This document shows, one piece after another, positions 1 through 7,512 of a DNA stretch of 20,203 nt; position 1 is the stretch's first letter, and each line of letters starts with the position of its first letter. The position numbers were made by a program, and so were the translations under genes. This DNA is from Erysipelotrichaceae bacterium (lineage in GTDB: Bacteria > Bacillota_I > Bacilli_A > Erysipelotrichales > Coprobacillaceae): the NCBI GenBank assembly GCA_018365815.1, contig JAGZJH010000040.1, positions 1 to 20,203 on the forward strand. The letters run 5' to 3'. The notes beneath the pieces were generated by a model, which saw only the letters and a list, made by a program, of their open reading frames with translations, ran no database searches and had not been told where the DNA came from.

Positions 1-268
1 AAATTGAATACAGTTTATCGCTTCATATATAGACATTCATAACTTTTCTAAATAATCAGATAAAGTTATTGAAATAAAATTATGGTGCCGGCAACTGGAA
101 TCTGTGTTTTATTTAAAATCTTCTAAAATCACACTCAATAATTTAAATTACTAATTATTATTGCTATTTATAGTACCAATATACAAATGTATAAATACTT
201 CTACTACACCGGATATTATAGCATACACTTTTGTGTTTTGCAATATCCGCTTAAAATCATATATTTTT
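1..268. other. Left-edge stretch without a recognisable gene
   Basis: No convincing reading frame is visible on either strand in this stretch. It holds the promoter-like palindrome at 210-249. The only other landmark is a short GC-rich patch around 84-105 that contains the palindrome TGCCGGCA. The leftward transcript predicted from 210-249 would cross this patch. I see no repeat array and no tRNA. Confidence 0.4.
210..249 (-). promoter_or_regulatory. Sigma-A-like promoter inside an inverted repeat
   Basis: Read on the minus strand, TTGCAA (238-243) and TATAAT (215-220) are separated by exactly 17 bases, a strong sigma-A arrangement. An 8-bp inverted repeat, CGGATATT at 210-217 and AATATCCG at 242-249, brackets the promoter and overlaps both hexamers. 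The symmetry suggests an operator, which is inference. Transcription would run leftward out of the window; no open reading frame is evident in 1-209. It could instead drive a small RNA. Confidence 0.5.
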
Positions 269-469
269 TTATTTTTCTCTTATAATTATATCTTTTTCTT
301 CAAAATTTTTCAATTGATTTATTTTCTCTAAAAAATACACTATAACATTTTCCGATGTTACGGAATATGAGTTATAGATACTAGCTTGATTGTCAATTAT
401 TACTACAATTCTCTCTTTTGCCAGGAAATAGTCATTAACAATTTCACTAAAATTCATATTATTAATCAT
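269..469 (-). pseudogene. Integrase relic with large internal deletion
   Basis: This 66-residue frame is a collapsed copy of a tyrosine recombinase related to the intact one at 16681-17730. Its first about 20 residues (NFSEIVNDYFLAKERIV) resemble residues 5-21 of that integrase (KFNEIINEYLSFKRMYV). Its remainder (IDNQASIYNSYSV onward) matches the integrase tail from about residue 303 to the end. Everything between, including all catalytic Arg, Lys, His and Tyr positions, is missing, so it cannot recombine DNA. The matching DNA extends over roughly 130-150 bases with scattered substitutions. A GGAGG sequence still sits just upstream at 472-476, where the integrase Shine-Dalgarno would be. The frame can also be opened further upstream with GTG at 502, but that extension has no ribosome site. 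I call it a decayed relic; a small expressed peptide is possible but unsupported. Confidence 0.75.
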
Positions 470-510
470 TTCCTCCATTCCCCACATTTCATTGGGCGGC
501 ACAAATATTT

Positions 511-957
511 CTTGAAAGACAATTTACTTTATTATCTTATACTATTATAGTACTTAGAAAATTCTATTCCTTGGCAATACATGTTGGAAAAGATATAATT
601 GATACAATAAGACTTAGAGATTTTTATATAAGAAAAGTAGAATCACAAAAAAACTTAGCCCAGATTCTAGCAGTCAGAGATAGTGCAATTATACATTTCA
701 CAAAGGAACTTCATGAATTTTCTAATGTGAAATATTCCCCTCTAACCCTTTCCATGATTCAATATATAAATCTAAAAGTATACGATTCTTTCAAGACCAC
801 TGAACTTACTAAACATTTTTTATGTCTGAAAGTGTCCTCGATTAATAGAAAAATTATATTATTTTCATATTGTTTAATTTTTTCTTCTGAAATACCTAGC
901 TTATCACTTGACTTCTTTATACTAATATTTCCAAAAATTTACGTACAAATTCTATAA
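511..957 (+). pseudogene. Degenerate AraC-family regulator fragment
   Basis: The open frame has no proper start: the first candidate codon is TTG at 571 and the frame stays open upstream to about 511. Its middle part has the layout of the linker and first helix-turn-helix of AraC/YesN-type regulators. There is a segment like DxYIxKxE (FYIRKVESQKN), followed by YSPLTLSMIQYIN and TTELTKHFL, which match the family pattern of YSPLI...I.YI followed by LA-type helices. After about residue 85 the similarity is lost and the sequence becomes hydrophobic and low-complexity. A frameshifted remnant of the second helix-turn-helix may lie beyond. The sensor domain is absent. It sits beside the beta-glucoside operon, convergent with it, and may once have regulated a neighbouring sugar locus. 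AraC assignment rests on pattern recognition only. Confidence 0.5.
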
Positions 958-1001
958 CTTAACTAAATGTTATTTTCTCCTTTAGAATGAATTGCATTTA
1001 A

Positions 1002-1032
1002 AAATATCCTAGTCAATTTGACCAGGATATTT
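1002..1032 (-). terminator. Terminator of the beta-glucoside operon
   Basis: A 13-base hairpin (arms 1002-1014 and 1020-1032, 5-base loop) lies just beyond the stop of the 6-phospho-beta-glucosidase gene. The single imperfect pair is a G-U pair in minus-strand RNA but A-C in plus-strand RNA. The minus-strand transcript also continues into T-rich sequence. Both point to termination of the leftward operon. Confidence 0.75.
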
Positions 1033-1041
1033 AGTAATGGT

Positions 1042-2484
1042 TTATTTTTCTATACTTAATTCTTCACCATTTGAAGCAATCACTTTCTTATACCAATCAT
1101 AACTTCTCTTTTTGTAACGTTTTCCTGTTCCATGTCCATTATCGTCTAAATCTACATAAATGATTCCATAACGTTTAGACATTTGTCCAGTCCCATTTGA
1201 CACAATGTCAATTGGTCCCCACATTGTATATCCAAATAAATTTACACCATTTTCAATAGCACGTTTCATAGCTTCGATATGGCCCTTCATGTATTGAATA
1301 CGATATATATCATTAATTGTATGATTTTCTCCAACAGTATCAATTGCACCCAATCCATTTTCTGAAATGAACAGTGGTTTTTCATATCGACCTGCTAATT
1401 CCTGAAGTGCTAACATCAAACCATCTGGATCAATTGTCCAGCCCCAATCCGTTTTTGGAAGATAAGGATTCTCAATACCTTCTAATGTATTGGTATCAAT
1501 AATCTTTTCTGCAGCTTCTGTTTCTTCCGCCGATACAACTCTGCTTCTATAATAACTAAATGTAATGAAATCTACTGGATATGATGCTATGATTTCTTCA
1601 TCACCTTCTTCAAATTGTATTGTAATATTATTTTCTTCAAAATATTTCCATATGTAATCTGGATAATGACCTCTCACCTGAACATCTGAGAAGAAAAATT
1701 CTTTTCTTTTTTCCTTTTCTGCCGCAATAACATCTTCAGGCTTGCAAGTATATGGATAAACGGTTTTATATGCAATCATAGCTCCTACTTGCGCTTTTGA
1801 TGCATGCTCATGAATATATTTAACAGCCAAAGCACTAGCAACAAATTGATGATGTGCCGCTTGATACATTCTTTGAAGTAAATTTTGGCTATCAGGATGA
1901 ATACAAGCAGCATCCCAGCAAATTGGCTTAACTGCAGCATTTCCTATTTCATTAAAAGTTAACCAATAATCAACAACATCACCTAAATAATTTACAATTG
2001 TTCTTACAAACTTCATATAAAAATCGATAAATATACGATTGTCCCACCCCCCATAATTATCAACTAGGTATAATGGTGTTTCATAATGAGAGATTGTTAC
2101 CATGACTTTCATTCCTAATTGATGACAATATTCAAACATATCTTTATAAAATTCAATCCCTTTCATATTTGGTTCATTTTCAACACCAGTTGGATAAATA
2201 CGAGTCCAGTTGATCGACGTTCTAAAAATGTTGAAATTGGCATCAGACATTAATTTTAAATCCTCTCTGTATGTGTGATAAAAATCAATTGCATTATGTG
2301 TTGGATAATAATCAGCATCACGTCTTATTCCACCAAAAAAACCTCTTGCTTTTATATCTGCAGTTGACATTTGTTTCCCGTCAGTTAAATATGCACCTTC
2401 GCATTGGTTAGCAGCCACTGCTCCTCCCCATAAGAAATGATTTGGAAAGCCAGTTGGAACTTTTTTATTTAATCTTTTACTCAT
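1042..2484 (-). CDS. bglA: 6-phospho-beta-glucosidase, glycoside hydrolase family 1
   Basis: The enzyme hydrolyses phosphorylated beta-glucosides (for example cellobiose-6-P, salicin-6-P or arbutin-6-P) in the cytoplasm, releasing glucose-6-phosphate for glycolysis. The 480-residue length is normal for GH1. The N-terminal signature FLWGGAVAANQCEG is at about 18-30. The acid/base Glu179 lies in TFNEIG and the nucleophile Glu375 in FISENG. The late motif MSKRYGIIYVD (about 435-445) is the phosphate-recognition region typical of the 6-phospho enzymes and not of plain beta-glucosidases. It is the last gene of a four-gene leftward operon, starting 5 bases after the EIIA stop, with AGAGGG upstream of the ATG. 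Regulation comes from the antitermination leader of the operon. Confidence in family and reaction is high; which aglycone is preferred cannot be told. Confidence 0.95.
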   Translation of the reverse strand: MSKRLNKKVPTGFPNHFLWGGAVAANQCEGAYLTDGKQMSTADIKARGFFGGIRRDADYYPTHNAIDFYHTYREDLKLMSDANFNIFRTSINWTRIYPTGVENEPNMKGIEFYKDMFEYCHQLGMKVMVTISHYETPLYLVDNYGGWDNRIFIDFYMKFVRTIVNYLGDVVDYWLTFNEIGNAAVKPICWDAACIHPDSQNLLQRMYQAAHHQFVASALAVKYIHEHASKAQVGAMIAYKTVYPYTCKPEDVIAAEKEKRKEFFFSDVQVRGHYPDYIWKYFEENNITIQFEEGDEEIIASYPVDFITFSYYRSRVVSAEETEAAEKIIDTNTLEGIENPYLPKTDWGWTIDPDGLMLALQELAGRYEKPLFISENGLGAIDTVGENHTINDIYRIQYMKGHIEAMKRAIENGVNLFGYTMWGPIDIVSNGTGQMSKRYGIIYVDLDDNGHGTGKRYKKRSYDWYKKVIASNGEELSIEK

Positions 2485-2489
2485 CTTTT

Positions 2490-2993
2490 TTACCCTCTTT
2501 TCTCTTTTACTTCATACATTGCTACTATTGTCTTTGCTTTTTTTACTTTACCTTTACAAACAAACTTTAAAGGAAACTTATTGTTTGGAAATAACATCAT
2601 TGTAGTTAAATCTATACCATTATTTTTTAACTGATAATTATTAACAGATATGACTTTATCCCCTAATGAGACTCTTTGTCCCTCTTTAACATATTTTTTA
2701 AATCCTTGTCCTTTTAAGTTAACGGTATCTATTCCAATATGAACAAGTATTTCCAATCCATCATTATTTTCAATTCCAAATGCATGCAAAGTAGGATAAA
2801 TCATTTTTATTACACCATCACATGGAGCAACAATATAATCACCATCTGGAATAATTGCTATACCATCTCCCATCATTCTTTGTGAAAAAACCTGATCTTT
2901 AACCTCACTTAAAGGAATGAGTTGCCCAGTAGTCACAGCAGCAATGCTATGATTAGGAAAATATTCTTTTTTTCTTTGAAAACAGAACATCAT
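2490..2993 (-). CDS. PTS glucose/beta-glucoside-type EIIA component
   Basis: This is a soluble phosphocarrier that takes phosphate from HPr and passes it to EIIB. At 167 residues it matches stand-alone EIIA(Glc)/Crr proteins. The phosphorylated histidine is His85 in VHIGIDTV, and the partner histidine is His70 in PTLHAFGI. The segment LKGQGFKKYVKEGQRV that follows is also characteristic. Its ATG directly follows the TAA of the EIIBC gene with no gap, implying translational coupling. In many beta-glucoside permeases this domain is fused to the C-terminus of EIIBC; here it is a separate gene. It probably serves the adjacent EIIBC, but EIIA proteins of this class can also phosphorylate other EIIB partners in the cell. 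Confidence 0.93.
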   Translation of the reverse strand: MMFCFQRKKEYFPNHSIAAVTTGQLIPLSEVKDQVFSQRMMGDGIAIIPDGDYIVAPCDGVIKMIYPTLHAFGIENNDGLEILVHIGIDTVNLKGQGFKKYVKEGQRVSLGDKVISVNNYQLKNNGIDLTTMMLFPNNKFPLKFVCKGKVKKAKTIVAMYEVKEKRG

Positions 2994-4379
2994 TTACTCA
3001 CCTTTCTCTTTACCGTTATATAAGACAAGTGTGATAAAGAATGAAACAAGAAATGCTGCTGCAATTCCAGCAATAATAGCAAAAATTGTTTGTTCAAAAA
3101 TAACAACTCCCAATACGCTTGAATATCCCATAGAGAATGCTTTTGCACCCATAATACCTGCGACACTACCACCTACAAATCCACCTAAAACTAACCCAAT
3201 CATTGGTTTCTTTAATCGTAAATTAATACCGTATAATGCCGGCTCACTTACCCCTGACAAAAATGCTCCTACACCTGCAGAAATTGCAGTTGTACGCAAG
3301 TCACTATTTTTTGTTCTTAAAGCAACTGCCATACATGCTCCACCTTCAGCAACGTTATGAATGATCCAACCTGGTCTAAATACACTGTCAAAACCAACAC
3401 GTGCCAATAACTCTGTCATTGGTCCTACCATTAACATATTAACTCCCATCATAACCAGGAATGGGTGAGTTGCAGCAATAATACCAGGAGCCATACCACC
3501 GGCATGTGCTTGTAACCATACAATTCCAGTAACAATCCAAGATCCAACCACTGAACCAGCTGGTCCTAACACAAGAACTGTAATTGGAAAACCAACCAAA
3601 AATATACACAATGGTGCAAATACAGATTTTAGCATACCGGGAATAATACGATAAAACCACTTTTCAAGATATGCACACAAAATTGCTGCAAAAATACCTG
3701 GCAATAAAGTATTTCTATATGTTCCTAAATGAACAGGTATACTAAACATTGAAATCGGCTCACCTGCTGCCATCAAAGAATTAAAATCTGGATACAATAA
3801 TGCAGCTGCCATAGCAATAGCAAATGCTGGGTTTGATTTTAAGACTTTTGAAGTTCCATATGCAACTAATATAGGCATAAAATAAAATGGAGTTAATGCC
3901 ATATAATTAAATAATTGATATGTTGAACTTTTGTCCACTTCAGGAGCAAAAAACGATATTAAAGATAATACAACTCTTAACATCCCAGCACCATAAACCA
4001 CTGTGATAAATGGTGTCAATGCTTGTGACATAAAAGTAATCACTTTTTCAAAGTAATATTTTAAATTTCTTTTTTCATTTATAAGATCACCATCAAGATT
4101 CTCATTAATTGGCTCTTCAGTTTCTATAGCATATTTTGTTATAATTGCATCAAAAACCGGAAATAAATGTTCTCCTAAAATCACTTGATATTGCCCATTT
4201 CCAAACACAACTCCTAAAACACCTGGTAATTGTTTAATTTCTTCATCTTTTGCAGTATCTATATTTTTCAAATAAAAACGTAATCTTGTTACACAATGTG
4301 TCACCATTTTTACATTTTCTTCACCGCCAATATTTTTTATAATATTTGATGCTAATTCATCGTAATTAATTCTACTCAT
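2994..4379 (-). CDS. PTS beta-glucoside-type EIIBC permease
   Basis: This integral membrane permease imports and phosphorylates beta-glucosides. The N-terminal EIIB domain (about 1-85) carries the phosphorylated Cys29 in VTHCVTRLRF. The C-terminal EIIC domain (about 105-455) has multiple hydrophobic segments and the substrate-site motif SEPALYG, with the conserved Glu379. The 461-residue length fits EIIBC lacking the fused EIIA, which is encoded by the next gene. It starts 3 bases after the antiterminator stop, with GGAGG-like sequence in the preceding gene's end. Family membership of EIIB/EIIC in the glucose-glucoside superfamily is clear. Beta-glucoside specificity is inferred from the neighbouring BglG-type regulator and GH1 phospho-glucosidase. 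Confidence 0.93.
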   Translation of the reverse strand: MSRINYDELASNIIKNIGGEENVKMVTHCVTRLRFYLKNIDTAKDEEIKQLPGVLGVVFGNGQYQVILGEHLFPVFDAIITKYAIETEEPINENLDGDLINEKRNLKYYFEKVITFMSQALTPFITVVYGAGMLRVVLSLISFFAPEVDKSSTYQLFNYMALTPFYFMPILVAYGTSKVLKSNPAFAIAMAAALLYPDFNSLMAAGEPISMFSIPVHLGTYRNTLLPGIFAAILCAYLEKWFYRIIPGMLKSVFAPLCIFLVGFPITVLVLGPAGSVVGSWIVTGIVWLQAHAGGMAPGIIAATHPFLVMMGVNMLMVGPMTELLARVGFDSVFRPGWIIHNVAEGGACMAVALRTKNSDLRTTAISAGVGAFLSGVSEPALYGINLRLKKPMIGLVLGGFVGGSVAGIMGAKAFSMGYSSVLGVVIFEQTIFAIIAGIAAAFLVSFFITLVLYNGKEKGE

Positions 4380-4382
4380 TTG

Positions 4383-5258
4383 CTAATCCTCCTTATAGCC
4401 TTTTCTTTCATATAGTCTTACGATATGAATCATTAAATAAATGCAATCTTCATCTCTACAATGATAATGAAAATGCTCTAAAACATATTTTGTGATTTCT
4501 TGAATGCATATTCTAACTTCTTTATACTTTGTATTTAACCGAACAAAAATAGAATTAAGTTCAAGATTTATATTTTCAATTTGGTTACTGAGAATACTTC
4601 CTAAAAAGAATTTTAAATGAATGACAAACCTTGAATAAATAAATGTATCTTCATTCAATTGACTTCCTAAATGCTTTTCAACTATTTTAATAATATCTGA
4701 TACACCTTGCATAATTACTAATGCTTGATGGTTCGATTTATTCTCAGTAGCAGTTATTAAATGAAAAGCAATAGATGTTGCTTCATCTTTTGGTAACTGA
4801 ATATCAAATTTTTCATTAATTAAATTAACTGCATATATTCCTATAAGATATTCTTCCTTATAAAATCTTTTGACTTCCTCATTCACAAGTTTAGAGGTCT
4901 GTAATCCTTGTTTGTATTGCATTATACTAAAGTTAATATGATCTGCTAAACCACTTAATAAATTCACATTAAATGTGATTCCAAGCTGATTTGAGGCATA
5001 ATCAATTATTTTTTGGGCTATTTCTATAACATCGAATGGTACTTCTTCAAACAAAGTAAACATCCCATTGACTGTCTTACCAACTAAAACATATGTTTTC
5101 ATGACTTCATGAGGATAAACAAACTCATTTTTATGTTTTTTAAATCCCAATCCCTTGCCTATTGCTATGACTTCTCGGCCGTTGAAGTCCCTAACAATTA
5201 CAATATTATTATTAATAATACTTTTAACAACTAAAATTTGTTTATCTTCATATTTCAT
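4383..5258 (-). CDS. bglG: BglG/LicT-family transcriptional antiterminator
   Basis: This RNA-binding regulator stabilises the RAT hairpin in the leader and so prevents formation of the overlapping terminator. The N-terminal co-antiterminator domain (about 1-58) has the family pattern INNNIVIV...GREVIAIGKGLGF. Two PTS regulation domains follow, with the four conserved histidines at His107 (LADHI), His166 (IAFHL), His214 (VIHLKF) and His278 (MIHIVRL). These are the sites phosphorylated by the PTS, giving inhibition by EIIB and activation by HPr. The chosen start is the ATG at 5258, preceded by AAGGGG at 8 bases; a GTG six codons earlier has no ribosome site. The protein is 291 residues, normal for the family. 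It is first in the operon it controls, the usual autoregulated arrangement. Confidence 0.95.
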   Translation of the reverse strand: MKYEDKQILVVKSIINNNIVIVRDFNGREVIAIGKGLGFKKHKNEFVYPHEVMKTYVLVGKTVNGMFTLFEEVPFDVIEIAQKIIDYASNQLGITFNVNLLSGLADHINFSIMQYKQGLQTSKLVNEEVKRFYKEEYLIGIYAVNLINEKFDIQLPKDEATSIAFHLITATENKSNHQALVIMQGVSDIIKIVEKHLGSQLNEDTFIYSRFVIHLKFFLGSILSNQIENINLELNSIFVRLNTKYKEVRICIQEITKYVLEHFHYHCRDEDCIYLMIHIVRLYERKGYKED

Positions 5259-5288
5259 AGCTAACACCCCTTTCACCTTATAAAACAG

Positions 5289-5344
5289 AAAAAAGCAAAT
5301 TCAAATACAGGTTAATTTTTCATATAACCCATACTAGAATTTGC
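5289..5344 (-). terminator. Conditional terminator in the bgl leader
   Basis: In the minus-strand RNA, GCAAATTC (5337-5344) pairs perfectly with GAATTTGC (5295-5302). There is further inner pairing of GGTTA with TAACC, and six T residues follow (5289-5294). Its 5' arm overlaps the 3' part of the RAT element at 5336-5373, so the two structures are mutually exclusive. This is the classic BglG/LicT switch. Confidence 0.85.
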
Positions 5345-5373
5345 CTTAATAACATAGATTAAGTAACAAGTCT
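5336..5373 (-). promoter_or_regulatory. Ribonucleic antiterminator (RAT) element
   Basis: The minus-strand RNA contains a hairpin with upper stem CUUAAU/AUUAAG. Its asymmetric internal loops, GUUA on the 5' side and GGCAA on the 3' side, are the recognised signature of BglG/LicT/SacY targets. The base of the hairpin is AGACUU...AAAUUCU. It lies upstream of the antiterminator gene and overlaps the terminator. Sequence shows the structure; binding by the downstream protein is inferred from the family. Confidence 0.82.
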
Positions 5374-5398
5374 ATATAATTCTTCTGTTTACAACTTA

Positions 5399-5427
5399 AT
5401 ATTATCGTAAGCGGTTTCTTTTGTCAA
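5399..5427 (-). promoter_or_regulatory. Sigma-A promoter of the beta-glucoside operon
   Basis: TTGACA (5422-5427) and TATAAT-like TAATAT (5399-5404) are spaced by 17 bases on the minus strand, a near-consensus promoter. Transcription would begin about 20 bases before the RAT element. A cre-like site occupies the spacer. Confidence 0.85.
5406..5419 (-). promoter_or_regulatory. cre-like catabolite operator
   Basis: AGAAACCGCTTACG matches 12 of 14 positions of the CcpA cre consensus TGNAANCGNWNNCA; the two outermost T/A positions differ. It lies between the -35 and -10 hexamers, a position where CcpA binding would block RNA polymerase. Carbon-catabolite repression of the operon is therefore likely, pending presence of a CcpA in the genome. 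Confidence 0.6.
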
Positions 5428-5487
5428 GAAAATATTTTTTCAATTCACAAGTGAAAGGCTGTAAATCTCCTTTCCTTATAATTCATT

Positions 5488-5631
5488 CTACTGTTCTAAA
5501 CTGTTTTTCAAAAAGTCCTCAAGAATAGATTTCAGATATTTATCATCCGCCTTTTCTTTATTTTCCGAGCTTCCAGAAACCTTTATACTCTTTGAAATAA
5601 CAATACTATCTTGTAACAATTTATCTTTGTA
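5488..5631 (-). pseudogene. Possible C-terminal fragment of an unidentified protein
   Basis: A 47-codon open stretch on the minus strand ends in TAG and has no start codon of its own. It encodes a hydrophilic tail rich in Lys, Glu, Asp and Ser (for example SGSSENKEKADDKYLKSI, then LEDFLKNSLEQ). That composition looks like coding sequence and not random AT-rich DNA. I do not recognise the family. It lies next to a truncated relaxase, so it may be debris of the same mobile element. It overlaps a short open stretch on the opposite strand, and at most one of the two is real. Confidence 0.3.
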
Positions 5632-5806
5632 TTATTTAACAAAATGGGATTATACATGGACTCCGGAAGGCAAAAAAAACCATATGTGGAGAAATCACCC
5701 AAAAGAATATGAAGTTCTTTTAAAAAAAGGATGGAATATACTACAATTAACAGCATATAGATGTGCGGATTGTAGAGTTATAATTATAAATGAAGATGAT
5801 TGTTAG
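5627..5806 (+). pseudogene. Short cysteine-motif fragment, unidentified
   Basis: A 59-codon open stretch ends at TAG 5804-5806 and encodes a Trp-, Lys- and His-rich peptide. It includes KWDYTWTPEGKKNHMWRNHP and, near the end, YRCADCRVIIINEDDC with a CxxC pair. No convincing start codon with a ribosome site is present, since the frame opens with TTG and extends upstream without signal. It resembles the tail of a small zinc-ribbon-like protein, but I cannot name a family. It precedes the truncated relaxase on the same strand. Confidence 0.3.
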
Positions 5807-5902
5807 TATAAATTCCATTATGCTAAAATCGAATCGTTGATGTTCTACCTTATCGTTTCATTGCAGAATAAAAAAATTACTATTAATAAAGGAGGAATGA
5901 AT

Positions 5903-6442
5903 ATGGAATTTTCTATGTCGATTACAAAAGGCTTAGGTAATCAAAAACACAACAATCGAACACAAAAGGAAACGACAAAAAACGTCAACCATGATCTGAC
6001 GTTTTTAAATGTTACGCTGCTTGATGAAGATATTCGAAGTATCTATCACATGCTTTTTGATTCATCACTCAAAAAATACAACGCCAAGCAGAAACGTAAC
6101 GATCGAAAAATAAAAGACTACTACTCAAAGATAGCAAACTCAAAACAGGAAAAGCTATTTCATGAACTCGTAGTATCGATTGGAAATATCAGCAATGCTA
6201 TCAGAGGTGATATTTCCAATGAAATCTATACTGAATTTTTAAAAAAATTTATCGACAGTAATCCTCAAATGAAAGTATTCGGGGCGTATATTCATCATGA
6301 TGAAATAGGCACTGTTCATATGCACCTTGATTATGTCCCGTTTTCCATAGTCAACAAACGAGGATTAGAAATTCGTGTATCCAACGATAAAGCAATCGAG
6401 CAAACGGGATACAGAAACTGGGCAGACATAAATTCAGACTAA
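5903..6442 (+). pseudogene. Truncated MobV/Pre-type plasmid relaxase
   Basis: Intact members nick plasmid oriT to start conjugative mobilization. The fragment has the family's opening FSMSITKGLGNQKHNNR and the segment KYNAKQKRNDRKIKDYY. It also has the metal-binding/catalytic histidine cluster HHDEIGTVHMHLDYVPF at about 132-148, followed by KRGLEIRVSNDKAIEQTGY. Then it stops abruptly at 179 residues, whereas family members usually run to about 400 or more. The start ATG at 5903 has GGAGG 7 bases upstream; an ATG at 5897 is too close to it. The relaxase core is largely present but the C-terminal half is missing, so loss of function is likely. It marks an old mobilizable element between two sugar operons. 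No oriT hairpin was recognised upstream. Confidence 0.8.
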
Positions 6443-6577
6443 AAAAATATGTATAATCGACAGTTAAATAAATCAATTACAATACGCCAGGACGATTTAT
6501 ATATAGTTAGCTTTCTTCATCTTTATAGGAAGGAAAAAATACGATGAAAAAAGCATAAGTTCTTATTATTGTGTTTT

Positions 6578-7510
6578 CTATTTATATAACGCTTCAAAAA
6601 CTTTAAGAAGTTTTTCATCTCTTTGTTGTACAACTTCTAAATCGTTTCCATCTTGATAATCATAAAAACCTTTTTTAGCTTTTACACCGTATTCTTCTTT
6701 ATCAAAATGTTCTTTTAAGCTTCTTGGTATTTCATGACTATCACATAAATCTTGCATCAAATAATCACTAATATGATAAAAAGTATCTAATCCTCCAAGA
6801 TCTGCAACTTCCAAAGGACCTAAACAAGCATATCTGAAGCCAAGACCATATTTCATCACATCATCTATACCTTCTTTAGATATAACACCTTGTTCTACTA
6901 GGAATAATGCTTCTCTTAAAACAGCAAACTGTATACGATTAGCAGCAAAACCTAAAACATCTTTTTGAACAATAACTGGTTTTTTATGAATATCTAAACT
7001 TAATTGATAGATTGTTTGTGCGATATCGTCTCTCGTATTATCTCCCTTTATGATTTCAATTAATAAAATCAAATGACAAGGATTAAACCAATGCATCCCA
7101 ATAAATCTTTCTGGTTTATTCACTGAACTAGCAAGTTCATTAATAGAAATACCTGATGTATTTGTAGCAAGTATACAATTCTCAGAGACAATTTGAGATA
7201 TGTCTTTATAAAATGATTTTTTTATATCTACATTTTCTATAATGTTTTCAACAACCAAATCACAATCTTTAAAACAATCTTTACTTGTGGTATATGATAA
7301 ATAACTCATTATCTCTTGACCTTGTTGACTTGTGATTTCTTTTTCATCTATTAATATATCTATATTTTCACTGATACGTTTTTTAGCATTTTCTATAGCT
7401 TTATCACTAAAATCATAAATCATGACTTGATAATGAAATTGAGCAAAGATTTGTGCCATAGAATATCCCATAGTTCCTGCACCAGCAATAACTATCTTAT
7501 TTATATTCAT
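6578..7510 (-). CDS. 3-hydroxyacyl-CoA dehydrogenase-family NAD-dependent oxidoreductase
   Basis: The protein is a soluble two-domain dehydrogenase of 310 residues. The Rossmann motif GAGTMG is at 10-15, and NTSGISI at 117-123 corresponds to the NAD/substrate loop. The catalytic pair is His140 (in GMHWFNP) and Glu152, the exact 12-residue spacing of the family. The C-terminal dimerisation domain (about 185-310) contains KDVLGFAANRIQ and KKGFYDY. The substrate-facing strand reads HWFNPCHLILLIEI and not the NPVPVMKLVE usual in 3-hydroxybutyryl-CoA enzymes. This makes a free hydroxy-acid substrate, such as a sugar acid, plausible. It starts 2 bases after the upstream stop, with GGAG, and is the last gene of the five-gene leftward operon. 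No obvious terminator follows. The oxidoreductase family is certain; the substrate is not. Confidence 0.85.
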   Translation of the reverse strand: MNINKIVIAGAGTMGYSMAQIFAQFHYQVMIYDFSDKAIENAKKRISENIDILIDEKEITSQQGQEIMSYLSYTTSKDCFKDCDLVVENIIENVDIKKSFYKDISQIVSENCILATNTSGISINELASSVNKPERFIGMHWFNPCHLILLIEIIKGDNTRDDIAQTIYQLSLDIHKKPVIVQKDVLGFAANRIQFAVLREALFLVEQGVISKEGIDDVMKYGLGFRYACLGPLEVADLGGLDTFYHISDYLMQDLCDSHEIPRSLKEHFDKEEYGVKAKKGFYDYQDGNDLEVVQQRDEKLLKVFEALYK

Positions 7511-7512
7511 AC

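Noticed and set aside
60..130. GC-rich patch considered as part of a tracrRNA or CRISPR-associated RNA
   Set aside because: There is no repeat array, no Cas gene and no matching anti-repeat in the window.
3031..3360. Open frame of 109 codons on the plus strand
   Set aside because: It lies entirely antisense to the EIIBC permease gene, has no ribosome site, and its residue use is that of reversed membrane-protein codons.
3439..3660. Open frame of 73 codons on the minus strand within the EIIBC gene
   Set aside because: It is a shifted-frame shadow of EIIBC, rich in Cys, Trp and Tyr, with no ribosome site.
6529..6590. Possible start of a secreted protein: GGAAGG, ATG at 6544, then MKKA and a stop, with hydrophobic codons after the stop
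   Set aside because: It may be a decayed signal-peptide start, but it has only four codons before TAA and overlaps the 3' end of the dehydrogenase gene, so I do not annotate it.
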